DNA from: Clostridiales bacterium UBA3678
GTDB lineage: Bacteria; Bacillota; Clostridia; TANB77; CAG-508
Direction: 5' to 3'
DNA length: 54,254 nucleotides
Assembly (NCBI GenBank): GCA_002372935.1
Contig: DFJF01000004.1
Span: 63,159 to 117,412 of the forward strand
The notes below the pieces were generated by a model, which was not told where the DNA came from, ran no database searches, and was given only the letters and a program-made list of their open reading frames with translations. Shown in pieces: positions 1-8,191 of the stretch. Position 1 is the stretch's first letter. Each line of letters begins with the position of its first letter. A program made the translations under genes and the position numbers.

Positions 1-1006
1 TTTCTGTTTCTGCAATACGAAGTTGGGTATAACCTTTATTGCTTATATATTCTCCAAATGTATTTAATAATGGTTCTTTTTTGAATGCTATGTGTACATT
101 TGGCATAGTTTCATCATAATTTGTAAAACATACAAAATGTAAATTTAAATCTTTATTTTCAAACCCATCAAATTGTGGATCCACTAGAGCTCTGGTAATT
201 TCTCTTGCTCTATCTGGTCTAAAATTAAAGAAGATTACTGAATCATGTTCTTCAATTTTTGCAATAGGTGTTTCCCCATCTGCTGTTGTAATAACTGTTG
301 GCTCAACAAATTCATCAAAAACTTCTTTTTGATAAGAATTTTCTATTGCATTTATTGGACTAGTAGATTTAATTCCTTCTCCATTTACAAGTGCATCATA
401 AGATTTTTGTATTCTATTCCATCTTTTGTCTCTATCCATACTATAGAATCTACCAGATATTGTAGCTATTTTTCCAATACCTTTTTCTTTCATTTTTTCC
501 TGGAGTTCGATAATATAATTTTCTGCTGATGCAGGTGGTGTGTCTCTACCATCTAAAAAACAATGAACAAATACATTTTCAAAATCTCTTCTTTTTGCCA
601 TTTCTAATAAACCATATAAATGTCTATTGTGACTATGAACTCCACCATCTGATAATAGTCCTAAAATATGCAATTTTGAATTGTATTTTTTACAATTTTC
701 TATTGCTGCAACAAATTCTTCGTTTGTGAAAAAATCTCCATCTTCTATAGATTTTGTTATTCTTGTTAATTCTTGATATACTATTCTTCCTGCTCCTATA
801 TTTGTATGGCCTACTTCTGAATTACCCATTTGACCTTCTGGTAATCCTACAGCTAAACCACTTGGTTTTATTCTAGTTGTTGGATATTTTTTCATTAGTT
901 GATCAATATTAGGTTTATTGGCTAATTCTACTGCATTTCCTTCCTTTTTTTCATTATAACCAAATCCATCTAATATCATTAGCATTGTTACTTTTCTTGG
1001 TTCCAT
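1..1006 (-). CDS. gpmI: 2,3-bisphosphoglycerate-independent phosphoglycerate mutase (partial, C-terminus beyond window)
   Basis: Interconverts 3- and 2-phosphoglycerate in glycolysis, using a Mn-dependent phosphoserine intermediate. Translating the minus strand from 1006 gives about 335 codons beginning MEPRKVTMLMILDGFGYN. The catalytic-serine motif GQMGNSEVGHTNIGAGR follows near residue 60, and then LLSDGGVHSH, FLDGRDTPP and FNFRPDRARE, all hallmarks of the alkaline-phosphatase-superfamily GpmI. The family is about 510 residues, so roughly the last third is missing at the window edge. ATG at 1006 is preferred because GGAGGGG lies just upstream; an in-frame ATG at 1018 overlaps that Shine-Dalgarno (SD) sequence. 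It is the last visible gene of a gap-pgk-tpiA-gpmI operon, 15 bp after tpiA. Confidence 0.97.
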   Translation of the reverse strand, partial: MEPRKVTMLMILDGFGYNEKKEGNAVELANKPNIDQLMKKYPTTRIKPSGLAVGLPEGQMGNSEVGHTNIGAGRIVYQELTRITKSIEDGDFFTNEEFVAAIENCKKYNSKLHILGLLSDGGVHSHNRHLYGLLEMAKRRDFENVFVHCFLDGRDTPPASAENYIIELQEKMKEKGIGKIATISGRFYSMDRDKRWNRIQKSYDALVNGEGIKSTSPINAIENSYQKEVFDEFVEPTVITTADGETPIAKIEEHDSVIFFNFRPDRAREITRALVDPQFDGFENKDLNLHFVCFTNYDETMPNVHIAFKKEPLLNTFGEYISNKGYTQLRIAETE

Positions 1007-1021
1007 TGTCCCCTCCATTAT

Positions 1022-1774
1022 TTATCTATCAAAATTTACAATTGCTGAAAAATCTTCTACTTTAAGGCTGGCTCCTCCAATAAGTCCTCCATCAATATCT
1101 GACATTTCTAGTAATTTTTTTGCGTTAGTAGGTTTCATACTACCTCCGTATTGTATTATAACTCTTTCAGATACATTTTGTCCATAGATTTGACAAATTT
1201 TTTTTCTGATTTTTTTTATTGATTCATTTGCGTCATCATTTGTAGCCGTTTTTCCTGTTCCAATAGCCCAAATTGGCTCATAGGCAATTATTGTATTTGC
1301 TACTTGATCTTCTGTAAGACCTTCAAGTGCTTTTTGAGTTTGATTTGTTATAATTTCAAAAGCTTTTCCTGATTCTCTTTGTTCTAATGTCTCACCAACA
1401 CATACTATTGGCTTTAATCCATTTTTAAAAGCTGCTTTAACTTTTTTATTTACAGTTTCATCTGTTTCGCCAAAATACTGTCTTCTTTCTGAATGTCCTA
1501 TTATAACATATTCAACACCTATTGATCTTAACATACTTCCAGAAATTTCTCCTGTATATGCTCCTTTTTCCTCAAAATGCATATTTTGTGCACCAATTTT
1601 AATATTTGTTCCTTGTGCTGTAAGTAAAGCATAAAATAAATCTGTATATGGAACACATAATATAACTTCATTTTTTGTATCTTTTACTTTTGGTGCAAGT
1701 TCTGTTATCATTGAAATTGTTTCATTTGGTAACATGTTCATTTTCCAATTTCCTGCGATTACTTTTCTTCTCAT
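1022..1774 (-). CDS. tpiA: Triosephosphate isomerase
   Basis: Interconverts dihydroxyacetone phosphate and glyceraldehyde 3-phosphate in the cytosol. The 250-residue length is standard for a TIM barrel. Visible catalytic elements are Lys in GNWKMN near the N-terminus, His in GHSERR near residue 95, Glu in AYEPIWAIGTGKTA near residue 165, and the phosphate-binding YGGSMKPTN and DGGLIGGASL near the C-terminus. It sits 25 bp downstream of pgk and 15 bp upstream of gpmI on the same strand, so it is almost certainly cotranscribed with them. Confidence 0.98.
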   Translation of the reverse strand: MRRKVIAGNWKMNMLPNETISMITELAPKVKDTKNEVILCVPYTDLFYALLTAQGTNIKIGAQNMHFEEKGAYTGEISGSMLRSIGVEYVIIGHSERRQYFGETDETVNKKVKAAFKNGLKPIVCVGETLEQRESGKAFEIITNQTQKALEGLTEDQVANTIIAYEPIWAIGTGKTATNDDANESIKKIRKKICQIYGQNVSERVIIQYGGSMKPTNAKKLLEMSDIDGGLIGGASLKVEDFSAIVNFDR

Positions 1775-1799
1775 AATATCATCTCTTTCTAAATTAATG

Positions 1800-2987
1800 T
1801 TATTTGTCTAATAAAGCTTCTATACCTGGCAATTTTTTACCTTCTAAAAATTCTAATGAAGCTCCTCCTCCTGTAGAAACATGTGTCATTTTATCTGCAA
1901 GTCCTGCTTTTTCTACAGCAGCTGCCGAATCTCCTCCACCAATAATTGTTATAACATCTTGTAATGTTCCCAATTTATGTGCAATTGCATTTGTTCCAAC
2001 TGCAAATTGGTCATATTCAAATAATCCTAAAGGTCCATTCCATACTACTGTTTTAGCTCCATCTAATTCTTTTTCAAACATAGAAATTGTTTTTTCTCCA
2101 ATGTCAAATCCTTCCCAGTCATCTGGAATATCTGTCCATGCAACTGTTTTGCTTTCTGTATCTGGCTTAAATTCTTTACCAACAACAGTGTCTATAGGCA
2201 AAAGCATTTTTACTCCATTTTTCTTTGCTTTTTCCATTAATTTTAGTGCTAAATCACACTTATCTTCTTCACAAAGCGAATTTCCTACGCCATGTCCTTG
2301 TGCTTTGAAAAATGTATATGCCATTCCTCCACCTATCATTAAAGTATCAACTTTATCTAATAAATTATCTATTACAGCTATTTTATCTGAAACCTTAGCT
2401 CCTCCTAATATTGCAACAAATGGTCTTTTTGGATTTTCTAGTGCATTTCCTAAAAATTGTAACTCTTTTTCTATTAAAAATCCAGATACTGCTGGTAAAT
2501 AGTGTGTTACACCTTCTGTTGATGCATGTGCTCTATGTGCTGTTCCAAATGCATCATTTACAAACACTTCACCATATTCAGCCAATTTTTTTGCAAATTC
2601 TGGGTCATTATCTGTTTCTTCTCTATGGAATCTTAGATTTTCAAGTAACATTACTTCACCATTTTTTAAATTGCTAGCTTTAGTTTTTGCATCTTCTCCA
2701 ATAACATCTTTTGCCATTATGACTTCTTTTCCTAATAATTTAGAAAGCTCTTTACTAACTGGTACTAATGAAAATTCTGGTTTGAACTCTCCCTTTGGTC
2801 TTCCTAAGTGTGAACATAATACAATTTTACAATCTTGATCAATTAAATATTTTATTGTAGGCAATGCAGCCACAATTCTTCTATTGTCTGTAATATTTTG
2901 ATTTTCATCCATTGGTACATTAAAATCACATCTTACTAATACTCTTTTTCCTTTTAAATCTATATCTTTAATTGTTTTCTTATTCAT
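1800..2987 (-). CDS. pgk: Phosphoglycerate kinase
   Basis: Transfers phosphate from 1,3-bisphosphoglycerate to ADP, the first ATP-yielding step of glycolysis. The 395 residues match the family. The N-terminal domain has GKRVLVRCDFNVPMD, SHLGRPKGE and LLENLRFHREE. The C-terminal nucleotide domain has AILGGAKVSDKI, MIGGGMAYTF, VVWNGPLGLFE and the phosphate loop GGGDSAAAVEKAG. The order gap-pgk-tpiA-gpmI is the classical Firmicute one. A hairpin between gap and pgk may lower pgk expression relative to gap. Confidence 0.98.
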   Translation of the reverse strand: MNKKTIKDIDLKGKRVLVRCDFNVPMDENQNITDNRRIVAALPTIKYLIDQDCKIVLCSHLGRPKGEFKPEFSLVPVSKELSKLLGKEVIMAKDVIGEDAKTKASNLKNGEVMLLENLRFHREETDNDPEFAKKLAEYGEVFVNDAFGTAHRAHASTEGVTHYLPAVSGFLIEKELQFLGNALENPKRPFVAILGGAKVSDKIAVIDNLLDKVDTLMIGGGMAYTFFKAQGHGVGNSLCEEDKCDLALKLMEKAKKNGVKMLLPIDTVVGKEFKPDTESKTVAWTDIPDDWEGFDIGEKTISMFEKELDGAKTVVWNGPLGLFEYDQFAVGTNAIAHKLGTLQDVITIIGGGDSAAAVEKAGLADKMTHVSTGGGASLEFLEGKKLPGIEALLDK

Positions 2988-3069
2988 TTTTAACTTCTTT
3001 CCTTCCTAGAGTTTTCATTTTGTTGTCAGAAACAAATCCATTTACTCTTATTTTTTTTATATTCAAAAG

Positions 3070-3098
3070 AAAGGTTCGTTTAATATTGCCGAACCCTT
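3070..3098 (-). terminator. Hairpin between gap and pgk, probably an attenuating terminator or mRNA processing site
   Basis: On the minus strand AAGGGTTCG and CGAACCTTT form a 9-bp stem (one G-U pair) around a loop of about 10 nt, followed by a T-rich run. It starts 15 nt after the gap stop and about 80 nt before pgk. Such intercistronic hairpins often let gap be expressed above the rest of the glycolytic operon; that role is inferred here. Confidence 0.6.
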
Positions 3099-3112
3099 CA
3101 TTATTATTTTTA

Positions 3113-4129
3113 TTATCCTAATTCAGCAAAATACTTTATTGTTCTTACCATTTGACTTGTATATGAATTTTCATTATCATACCAAGAAACAACTTGAACT
3201 TCATATAATCCATTTCCCATATCTACAACCATAGTTTGTGTTGGATCAAATATACTTCCATGTGTTTCGCCGACAATATCTGATGATACAACATCATCAT
3301 CATTATATCCGAATGAATCACTTTCTGCTGCTTTCATTGCTGCATTTATTCCATCTACTGTAACATTTTCTCCTTTAACAACTGCTGTTAATAGTGTAGT
3401 AGATCCAGTAGCAACTGGAACACGTTGTGCTGCTCCTACTAATTTACCATCTAACTCTGGTATAACCAATCCGATTGCTTTTGCAGCTCCAGATGATGTA
3501 GGAACAATATTAACAGCTGCTGCTCTTGATCTTCTTAAATTACCTTTTCTTTGTGGACCATCTAATAACATTTGGTCTCCAGTATATGCATGTACTGTAC
3601 ACATAATTCCTGATTGAATTGGTGCATATTTATTTAAAGTATTTGCCATAGGAGCTAAACAATTTGTAGTACAAGAAGCTGCTGATATTATTTTATCTTC
3701 TTTTGTTAATGTGTTTTCATTAACACTATATACTATTGTTGGTAAATCCTTTCCAGCTGGTGCTGAAATAACGACCTTTTTAGCTCCTGCATTAATATGA
3801 GCTTGAGCTTTATCTTTAGATGTATAAAATCCTGTACATTCTAATACAACATCTACATCTAATTCTCCCCAAGGTAAATTATTTGCATCTTTTTCTGCAT
3901 ATATTTTTATTGTTTTTCCATCTACAGTTATTGAATCTTCTCCTGCAACAACTGTGCTAGCCTTAGCATAAGTCTTTTGCGCTGAATCATGTTTTAACAA
4001 ATAAGCTAACATTTCTGGACTTGTTAAGTCATTTATTGCGACTATTTCGTATCCTTCTGCTCCAAACATTTGTCTAAATGCTAATCGTCCTATTCTTCCA
4101 AAACCATTAATGGCTACTTTTACTGCCAT
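3113..4129 (-). CDS. gap: Glyceraldehyde-3-phosphate dehydrogenase, type I
   Basis: Phosphorylating, NAD-dependent GAPDH of glycolysis. The 338 residues match the family. The N-terminal Rossmann motif is INGFGRIGRLAFRQ. The catalytic cysteine lies in SAASCTTNCLAP near residue 155, His in CTVHAYTGDQ, and the C-terminal signature is WYDNENSYTSQMVRTI. The start is preceded by AAAGGAGGA. It is the first gene of the glycolytic operon, with a good sigma-A promoter about 75 bp upstream. Confidence 0.99.
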   Translation of the reverse strand: MAVKVAINGFGRIGRLAFRQMFGAEGYEIVAINDLTSPEMLAYLLKHDSAQKTYAKASTVVAGEDSITVDGKTIKIYAEKDANNLPWGELDVDVVLECTGFYTSKDKAQAHINAGAKKVVISAPAGKDLPTIVYSVNENTLTKEDKIISAASCTTNCLAPMANTLNKYAPIQSGIMCTVHAYTGDQMLLDGPQRKGNLRRSRAAAVNIVPTSSGAAKAIGLVIPELDGKLVGAAQRVPVATGSTTLLTAVVKGENVTVDGINAAMKAAESDSFGYNDDDVVSSDIVGETHGSIFDPTQTMVVDMGNGLYEVQVVSWYDNENSYTSQMVRTIKYFAELG

Positions 4130-4201
4130 AAAAATTCCTCCTTTAAAAAAGTTAACTTTATATTAACTACTATTTTTATTTTACCTACTTTAGGCATTTT
4201 T

Positions 4202-4230
4202 ATTCTATACCATTAATTCATTTTTTTCAA
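4202..4230 (-). promoter_or_regulatory. Sigma-A-type promoter of the gap operon
   Basis: The minus strand reads TTGAAA (4225-4230), a 17-nt spacer, then TAGAAT (4202-4207), about 70 bp before the gap ATG. It is the best promoter match upstream of the glycolytic operon. Confidence 0.7.
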
Positions 4231-4259
4231 GTATTTGGGCTAATTTTTTTTTATTTTTT

Positions 4260-4326
4260 GTTATTAGATAATAATTTAATAATATCTATAAATCAAAAGT
4301 ATTAAATAAAACCATTATCTAATAAC
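4260..4326. repeat. Long AT-rich inverted repeat upstream of gap
   Basis: GTTATTAGATAAT (4260-4272) is the exact reverse complement of ATTATCTAATAAC (4314-4326). Inside lies a second 8-bp pair, ATTTAATA/TATTAAAT. It sits between the stop of the metallopeptidase gene (4374) and the gap promoter. On the minus strand the sequence after the stem is A-rich, so it is not a classical terminator for the upstream gene; an operator or structured element is possible. Confidence 0.55.
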
Positions 4327-4373
4327 TATTTTTATTCTATTCAATTTAAACTTTTAAAAAAATTGCTACGAAA

Positions 4374-4892
4374 TTAAGCTACCTCTTTTATATATTCATA
4401 TTCTTCGTAATAAGGCATATATTTTTCTAGCATTTCCCAAAATTTTTTTGAATGTGTTTTATATTTTAAATGACAAAATTCATGTAATACAACATATTTT
4501 AATATTTGTTTATTATATTTTACTATATCTGGATTTATTACAATTGTTTTATTTTGTAAAGTCTTTGCTAGTTTATTTGGTATTCTTTTTATCACATAAT
4601 TTTCTGGAGCTAAACCATTTAACATAATTCTTGTTTGTTCCATTACATTTTCTATTTCTATTCTAGCTATTTCATCATACATTTTTTCTAATGCTAATTT
4701 TAATATTTGTGTATTTTTATTCCTTCTATATTTATTCGGAAGAAATATTGTTATTGTATGATTATATAAATCTAGCTCTGGCATATTTATTTTTTTATAA
4801 ATTACCTGTATTTCATAATCTTCTCCAAAAATTTTCGTTGTACCACACAATTCTTTTTCTATATATGTTTTTTTGTTTAAAAATTTTACCAT
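4374..4892 (-). CDS. YgjP/WLM-type zinc metallopeptidase (DUF45 family)
   Basis: A 172-residue protein whose C-terminal third carries the zinc-peptidase motif VVLHEFCHLKYKTHSKKFWEMLEKYMP, i.e. HEXXH followed by the conserved H-S-K-x-F-W seen in the YgjP/DUF45 group. That group is related to the WLM/SPRTN proteases linked to DNA-protein crosslink repair. It is shorter than many DUF45 proteins but runs to the usual C-terminal end. An AGGAGG-type SD precedes the ATG. The gene stands alone, with its own near-perfect promoter and a LexA-like box over the likely transcription start, which suggests SOS induction. The exact substrate cannot be read from sequence. Confidence 0.85.
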   Translation of the reverse strand: MVKFLNKKTYIEKELCGTTKIFGEDYEIQVIYKKINMPELDLYNHTITIFLPNKYRRNKNTQILKLALEKMYDEIARIEIENVMEQTRIMLNGLAPENYVIKRIPNKLAKTLQNKTIVINPDIVKYNKQILKYVVLHEFCHLKYKTHSKKFWEMLEKYMPYYEEYEYIKEVA

Positions 4893-4912
4893 TTTATTTC
4901 CTCCTACTTTAT

Positions 4913-4924
4913 GAACTTTTGTTC
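4913..4924. promoter_or_regulatory. LexA (SOS) box upstream of the YgjP-type metallopeptidase
   Basis: GAAC-TTTT-GTTC is a perfect 12-bp palindrome matching the Bacillota LexA/DinR core GAAC-N4-GTTC, flanked by the favoured C (CGAAC on the minus strand). It lies 14 bp downstream of the -10 box and 20 bp upstream of the ATG, where a bound repressor would block transcription. Confidence 0.72.
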
Positions 4925-4938
4925 GCTTTTGTAAGAAG

Positions 4939-4967
4939 ATTATATATCCATTTTTTTAAATTGTCAA
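4939..4967 (-). promoter_or_regulatory. Consensus sigma-A promoter for the metallopeptidase gene
   Basis: The minus strand reads TTGACA (4962-4967), 17 nt, TATAAT (4939-4944): perfect -35 and -10 hexamers with ideal spacing. A consensus promoter held down by an operator is typical of LexA-regulated genes. Confidence 0.85.
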
Positions 4968-5090
4968 TACTTTTAATAAAAGTTTTTCAAATTTTTGTTC
5001 GTATTTATTACAATTCATTTATACAACAAAAAAAGACTTTATCTAAACATATTTGCTTCAATAAAATCTCTTTTTTAAAAATTTTTATAA

Positions 5091-5969
5091 TCAATTATAA
5101 GCATATTCTATTTCAACACACTGCCCATTTTTAAACACAAATTTATCATTATCTAAAATTAATCTAGTTTTGTCTACATCTTCTATATGATAATTTTCTG
5201 TATACCTGTCCATTAAAGTCATCTTATCATCATTATATATACATGGAAGATTAGCACTTAAAGTAATTTGCATATATATGTCTGTACCTTCTGCCAATTC
5301 TGCCTCTGAACCTTTATATATTCTTCCGCTTCCGTCATCATTTCTTTTTACATAATACACCATAGGAAGATTATATTTTTGGCTTTGTATTACTAGTTCC
5401 ATATCATATCCAGCCTCATGAGCCTCTGCATCATTTGAACTTTTAACAACTCTTTCTCCCAAAATATTTAATGCCTTTCCATTAAGCAAAGCTTGATATT
5501 GGTCTTGTGTTATTGTATTTGGTATTTCTATATATTTATATACTCTTCCTCTTATAGTAAAACTTCCATTTCCATTATTTATAGCATCTTGTATAATAAA
5601 AGTTTGGTCTGCTGTATCTAAAACATATTTATTATAATTTTCTTCTGTTAATTCTATATAGTTTTTTTCAGTATTGTTTGTAGGCTTGTCTAAATCACTT
5701 ATAAACTCATTTTCATTATTTATTATACTTATCCCATTTGAATTAGGTATATAATTATCATCTTCATCTATGTTAGTACTAGTATCAGGGTTAGTATTAT
5801 TATCATCAGTAATATTGTTTGTAATATTACTTGTAGAACTAATATCTGTATTTGCTATATTTTCATCTGTATCTTCATTATTTCTAAGAACTAGAATCAT
5901 TGCAAACACTATTACAATTATTACTACAATTGTGACTATCATTGCTATTAATATTTTATTCTTTTTCAT
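5091..5969 (-). CDS. Membrane-anchored extracytoplasmic protein of unknown function
   Basis: I do not recognise the family. From the ATG at 5969 (AAAGGA upstream; an in-frame TTG at 5987 is less likely) it encodes 292 residues. The N-terminus is MKKNKILIAMIVTIVVIIVI, a lysine-rich start and one hydrophobic segment of about 24 residues, so an uncleaved anchor or signal peptide. A Thr/Asn/Asp/Ser-rich linker of about 80 residues follows, then a folded domain of about 170 residues containing GNGSFTIRGRVYKY and DDKMTLMDRYTENYHIEDVD. It starts 32 bp after the rnr stop and is probably cotranscribed. The layout suggests a cell-surface domain held away from the membrane by a flexible stalk. Confidence 0.75.
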   Translation of the reverse strand: MKKNKILIAMIVTIVVIIVIVFAMILVLRNNEDTDENIANTDISSTSNITNNITDDNNTNPDTSTNIDEDDNYIPNSNGISIINNENEFISDLDKPTNNTEKNYIELTEENYNKYVLDTADQTFIIQDAINNGNGSFTIRGRVYKYIEIPNTITQDQYQALLNGKALNILGERVVKSSNDAEAHEAGYDMELVIQSQKYNLPMVYYVKRNDDGSGRIYKGSEAELAEGTDIYMQITLSANLPCIYNDDKMTLMDRYTENYHIEDVDKTRLILDNDKFVFKNGQCVEIEYAYN

Positions 5970-6001
5970 ATTTATCAATCCTTTCAAAAATAACTTTAAA
6001 A

Positions 6002-8125
6002 TTATATATTTTCTTCTTTATAAATTTCAAAATCTATTTGTCTTAAAATTTTGCTAGCATTTTTCACCCTGATCTTTACATTATCACCTATTTTGTATGT
6101 TTTTTTAGTGTGTTCACCAATTAAAATTTTTCTATCTTCATTATAGACAAAATATTCATCACTTCCTAAATCTTCAAATCGAATTAAGCCTTCTACTGTA
6201 CTTTCTAATTCAACAAACATTCCAAATGATGTAATACTTGATACAATTCCATCATATATTTCTCCAATATGTTTTTCCATATATTCTGCCTTTTTAATTT
6301 TTTCTGCTTCTCTTTCAACTTTTGTTGCAACCTTTTCTCTTTCTGATGAATTAATTGCCGCTTCTTTTGCTATTTGTTTTCCAATATCTATAAAATCTTT
6401 TGTTACATCATAATCTTTTGCTAAATATTCTGAAATTATCCTATGAATAAACAAATCTGGATATCTTCTAATTGGTGATGTAAAATGACAATAATATTTA
6501 CTTGCAATACCAAAATGTCCTTTGTTTTCTGAATCATATCTTGCAAGTTTTAATGTCCTTAATATTAAATTTGATATAACCTTTTCTTCTGGCTTGCCTT
6601 TTACAGCATCTAAAACCTGTGCAAATGCCTTTGGATGTACATTGTCTCCACTTGTTTTTATTTTTAATCCAATATTTGATAAAAATTTATTTAATTCTTT
6701 TATTTTATCAATATCTGGCTCTTCGTGAATTCTATATATAAATGGGGCTTCAAGCCAATAAAATTTTTCTGCAATTGTTTCATTTGCACTTAGCATAAAT
6801 TGTTCAATAATTTCATTACTAAAACTAGTCTCATATTTTTCTACATTTATAGCCCAACCATCTATGTCTAAATCTATTTTACTTTCTGGTATATCTAAGT
6901 TTAAATATCCTTTTTCTAATCTTTTATTTTTTAATATGGTAGCAAGTTCTGCCATTAGTTCAAAGTCATGTATATATTTTTCATATTTTTTTAATACTTT
7001 TTCATCTGATTTATCTATGATTTTTTGAACATCATGATAATTCATTCTTTCTGTTACTTTTATTATGCCTTTATACACTTTTGAATCTATAACATTTCCT
7101 TTTTTGTCAATTTTCATTGAACAACTTAGTGTAAATCTATCTTCACCTGCATTTAAACTACATATTCCATTTGAAAGTTCTCTTGGAAGCATTGGTATGA
7201 CTCTTCCTAACATATAAATGCTTGTCCCTCTTATATATGCTTCTTGGTCTAATAATGAATTTTGTGTAACATAATGGCTTACATCTGCAATATGAACATT
7301 TAAAATATAGTAATCATCATGTTTTTCTACACTTACTGCATCATCTAAATCTTTTGCATCTTCTCCATCTATAGTGAAAATTATTTTGTCTCTTAAGTCT
7401 ATTCTATTTTTTATTTGTGATTCATCTATTCTGTCTCCTTTAGATCTCGCTTCATTTACTACATCCTCCGGAAATTTTGCTGGTAAATTGTATTCTTTTA
7501 TAAGTGATAACATATCAACTCCAGCTTCATTTATATTGCCAATTACTTCGATTACTTTTCCTTCTGCATTTTTACCCTTTTGAGGATATTTTGTAATTTC
7601 TACCAAAACTTTATGGTTATTTCTTGCCTTTCCAAAGTTATTTTTTGAAATAAAAATATCTGTCCCAAATGCTCTATCATCTGGCACAACAAAGCCAAAA
7701 TTTTCATTTTTTTGAAATGTACCAACAATTGTGGTCTTTCCATGTTTTTTTATTTTTAAAATCTTTCCCTCTGGATTTTTATCTTTTTCCTTTTCTGACA
7801 AAATTTCAACAATAACAATATCTTCATTTAAAGCATTTAAAGAATTTTCTTTTGATATATATATTTCATCTTCTAAATTTTCTACTGAAACAAATCCATA
7901 TCCTTGTGCATTTTTTCTATATTTTCCTTCATATGTTTCAATATTATTAAGTTTATATTTGTTTTTCTTATTTTTGGTAATTTTATATTCTTCTTCTAGT
8001 TTTTTTAATTTCAATACGAATTGATTATATTCTTTTTTAGTTATCCCTAATACATAAGCAAGTTCCTTTGCTTTCATCGGAACATATTCTTTGCTTTTCA
8101 TAAAATCTATTATTTTATCTTCCAT
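6002..8125 (-). CDS. rnr: Ribonuclease R (3'-5' exoribonuclease)
   Basis: Degrades structured RNA processively from the 3' end in the cytosol. The 707 residues show the full architecture: an N-terminal winged-helix segment (about 1-60, PMKAKELAYVLGITKKEYNQF), cold-shock-type OB domains (about 65-200), the catalytic RNB domain with the Asp cluster FTIDGEDAKDLDDAVSVEK near residue 255 and TSPIRRYPDLFIHRII near 570, and a C-terminal S1 domain (GEIYDGIVSSITSFGMFVEL). A sigma-A promoter lies in the 66-bp gap behind hemW. The small secreted-protein gene follows in the same transcript. Confidence 0.97.
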   Translation of the reverse strand: MEDKIIDFMKSKEYVPMKAKELAYVLGITKKEYNQFVLKLKKLEEEYKITKNKKNKYKLNNIETYEGKYRKNAQGYGFVSVENLEDEIYISKENSLNALNEDIVIVEILSEKEKDKNPEGKILKIKKHGKTTIVGTFQKNENFGFVVPDDRAFGTDIFISKNNFGKARNNHKVLVEITKYPQKGKNAEGKVIEVIGNINEAGVDMLSLIKEYNLPAKFPEDVVNEARSKGDRIDESQIKNRIDLRDKIIFTIDGEDAKDLDDAVSVEKHDDYYILNVHIADVSHYVTQNSLLDQEAYIRGTSIYMLGRVIPMLPRELSNGICSLNAGEDRFTLSCSMKIDKKGNVIDSKVYKGIIKVTERMNYHDVQKIIDKSDEKVLKKYEKYIHDFELMAELATILKNKRLEKGYLNLDIPESKIDLDIDGWAINVEKYETSFSNEIIEQFMLSANETIAEKFYWLEAPFIYRIHEEPDIDKIKELNKFLSNIGLKIKTSGDNVHPKAFAQVLDAVKGKPEEKVISNLILRTLKLARYDSENKGHFGIASKYYCHFTSPIRRYPDLFIHRIISEYLAKDYDVTKDFIDIGKQIAKEAAINSSEREKVATKVEREAEKIKKAEYMEKHIGEIYDGIVSSITSFGMFVELESTVEGLIRFEDLGSDEYFVYNEDRKILIGEHTKKTYKIGDNVKIRVKNASKILRQIDFEIYKEENI

Positions 8126-8147
8126 TCTTTTCTCCTTGTTTGTTTGA

Positions 8148-8176
8148 ATTCTATCATATTTTTATCTTTTTATCAA
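8148..8176 (-). promoter_or_regulatory. Sigma-A-type promoter of rnr
   Basis: Minus strand TTGATA (8171-8176), 17-nt spacer, TAGAAT (8148-8153), just upstream of the rnr SD sequence (AAGGAG). Confidence 0.65.
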
Positions 8177-8191
8177 CAAAAAATACTAAAT

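Noticed and set aside
1804..2502. Plus-strand 232-codon ORF
   Set aside because: Antisense to pgk, which is fully conserved on the minus strand; no SD and a Ser/Pro/Leu-rich shadow composition.
4992..5010. Second LexA box upstream of the metallopeptidase
   Set aside because: Only one half-site (GAAC) is present, followed by AAAAATTTG; the palindrome is too degraded to call.
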